From assembly GCF_029893585.1 (NCBI RefSeq), contig NZ_JARXYX010000008.1:124001-188000 (forward strand): DNA of 64,000 nucleotides, written 5' to 3'. Position numbers and translations under genes: made by a program. Below are positions 62,807 to 64,000 of the stretch, in pieces (position 1 is the first letter of the stretch; every line of letters begins with the position of its first letter). The notes under the pieces are model-generated. The model saw only the letters and a program-made list of their open reading frames with translations. It was not told the origin of the DNA and did no database searches. Source of the stretch: Streptomyces sp. LBL. GTDB taxonomy: Bacteria > Actinomycetota > Actinomycetes > Streptomycetales > Streptomycetaceae.

Positions 62807-63949
62807 GTGCCGCGCGGCACCCTCCGGGTCTACCTCGGGGCGGCGCCCGGAGTGGGCAAGACGTACGACATGCTCGGCGAGGGCCGGCGCCGCGCCGGGC
62901 GGGGCACCGATGTGGTCATCGGCTTCGTGGAGGACTACGGCCGTCCCCTGACCCGGCAGATGGCCCAGGACCTGGAGACCGTGCCCCGCAAGACCGTGCT
63001 GTACCGCGGCGCCGCCTTCACCGAGATGGACCTCGACGCCGTCCTCGCCCGCCAACCGAGTGTCGCGCTGGTCGACGAACTCGCGCACACCGACATCCCC
63101 GGCTGCCGCAACGAGAAACGCTGGCAGGACATCGAGGAACTGCTCGACGCCGGCATCGACGTCATTTCCACCGTCAACATCCAGCACCTGGAGTCACTGA
63201 ACGACGTCGTCGAGGAGATCACCGGCATCAGGCAGCGGGAGACCGTACCCGACGAGGTCGTCCGCCGCGCCGACCAGATCGAACTGGTGGACATGTCGGC
63301 CGAAGCCCTGCGCCGGCGGATGACCCACGGCAACATCTACCCGCCGGAGAAGATCGACGCCGCCCTGGCGAACTTCTTCCGCGCGGGTAACCTCACCGCT
63401 CTGCGGGAACTCGCCCTGCTGTGGGCCGCCGACCGCGTCGAGGAAGCCCTCGTGCGGTACCGCAAGGAACAGGGCATCGAGGAACCCTGGGCCACCAGGG
63501 AACGCGTGCTGGTGACCCTCTCCGGCGGTCCGGAGGGCGAAACCCTCATCCGGCGCGGCGAGAGGATCGCCTCGCGAGGAGCGGGCGGCGAACTGCTCGC
63601 CATCCATGTCGTCCGCGGCGACGGGCTGGTCTCCTCCTCCCCGAAGCTCCTGGATCACCAGCGCGCCATGGTGGAGAGCCTCGGCGGCAGTTACCACACG
63701 GCGGTCGGGGATGACCCCGCCCGGGCCGTCGTGGAATTCGCCCGGCAGGCCAACGTCACCCAGATCGTCATCGGCGCCACGCGGCGCAGCCGTATCAAAG
63801 GGCTGTTCAGCCGGGGCGTGGGCACCGCCATCGTGGAAGGCTCCGGCGACGACATCGACGTATACATCGTGACTCACGAGGAAGCCGCGCACGGCCGGTT
63901 CCTGCGCCGCCGGGGTCGCGGACCGCAGGCCCCTGGATCCGCGTCATGA
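62807..63949 (+). CDS. kinase-less KdpD (sensor/ATP-binding plus USP domains only)
   Basis: A 380-residue protein equal to the cytoplasmic N-terminal half of KdpD. Residues 1-215: KdpD domain with Walker A YLGAAPGVGKTYDMLGEG, Walker B VALVDELAHTDIPG and KRWQDIEELLDAGIDVISTV. Residues 240-365: universal-stress-protein domain (RVLVTLSGGPEGETLIRRGE, VTQIVIGATRRSRIKGLFSR G). It stops at GRGPQAPGSAS without the four helices, HisKA and HATPase. GTG 62807 has AAAGGAG six bases upstream. Stand-alone KdpD-N proteins are known from some bacteria and may modulate K+ response or bind c-di-AMP through the USP domain. Confidence 0.85.
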   Translation: MPRGTLRVYLGAAPGVGKTYDMLGEGRRRAGRGTDVVIGFVEDYGRPLTRQMAQDLETVPRKTVLYRGAAFTEMDLDAVLARQPSVALVDELAHTDIPGCRNEKRWQDIEELLDAGIDVISTVNIQHLESLNDVVEEITGIRQRETVPDEVVRRADQIELVDMSAEALRRRMTHGNIYPPEKIDAALANFFRAGNLTALRELALLWAADRVEEALVRYRKEQGIEEPWATRERVLVTLSGGPEGETLIRRGERIASRGAGGELLAIHVVRGDGLVSSSPKLLDHQRAMVESLGGSYHTAVGDDPARAVVEFARQANVTQIVIGATRRSRIKGLFSRGVGTAIVEGSGDDIDVYIVTHEEAAHGRFLRRRGRGPQAPGSAS

Positions 63950-64000
63950 CCACCGCGCCGATGCCGTCGGCGACCGGCGCAGCCGGGATGTTGTTGTCCA
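63946..64000 (+). CDS. start of a coupled gene, truncated by the window end
   Basis: ATG 63946 overlaps the stop of the KdpD-like gene (ATGA) and reads MTTAPMPSATGAAGMLLS to the last base. Eighteen codons are too few to name it. A separate sensor or kinase half would be the interesting possibility. Confidence 0.4.
   Translation, partial: MTTAPMPSATGAAGMLLS

Overview
This is a high-GC actinobacterial chromosome segment, almost certainly Streptomyces. Third codon positions are nearly all G or C, GTG starts and GTGA/ATGA overlaps are common, and the gene families are typical of the genus: Tat-exported glycosidase, F420/LLM oxidoreductase, ClpC-like ATPase, DUF6278, DUF4132 and kdp. Intact operons alternate with many gene fragments, as in a chromosome arm. 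No rRNA, tRNA or CRISPR was recognised.

Layout. 1-4.6 kb: end of an ADP-ribosylglycohydrolase gene, a NUDIX gene, then a decayed integrated element (HTH/TPR regulator, tiny membrane proteins, frameshifted HNH gene, deleted serine integrase). 4.6-11 kb: alkylation repair (Ogt, Ada-AlkA) and a 1298-residue Tat-exported beta-galactosidase. 11.2-19.1 kb: an atypical NarL-type regulator behind a strong palindrome, a macro-domain protein coupled to an FAD oxidoreductase, an IMPase-like phosphatase, a gamma-glutamyltransferase-like protein, a secreted TNT-type NAD glycohydrolase candidate and a divergent secreted protein. 19.4-25.9 kb: a five-gene minus-strand operon (ureidopropionase, class III aminotransferase, dihydropyrimidinase/hydantoinase, LLM oxidoreductase, NCS1 permease), which reads as uptake and reductive breakdown of pyrimidines or hydantoins. 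26.2-38.4 kb: a large low-complexity protein, an XRE regulator divergent from a ClpC-like unfoldase, a second GGT, gene fragments, ExoIII, an MBL hydrolase and a fused PcaD-PcaC.

38.7-48.5 kb is the most rearranged part. An ABC exporter lies between two tiny translationally coupled ORFs. An MFS gene appears split in two by about 4.5 kb that carries an AT-richer hemopexin-repeat gene, a truncated integrase, an HTH regulator cassette (frameshifted) and a PPC-decarboxylase-like flavoprotein. Next come a truncated double NUDIX gene and a methyltransferase fragment. 48.6-54.6 kb: a 1212-residue WGR/DUF4132 protein, IS scars, and a histidine kinase that has lost its response regulator and most of its ABC permease. 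54.7-64 kb: an ArsR-CDF metal-efflux pair and a kdpFABC potassium ATPase operon with kdpE. kdpD is missing from its expected place: only a 50-residue start survives beside kdpE, while a separate kinase-less KdpD lies 6 kb away.

Genes that act together: Ogt with Ada-AlkA (alkyl damage repair); the hydantoinase operon; macro protein with FAD oxidoreductase (translational coupling); ArsR with CDF; kdp with KdpE and an 11-nt-phased direct-repeat operator. Every function is inferred from sequence recognition alone.
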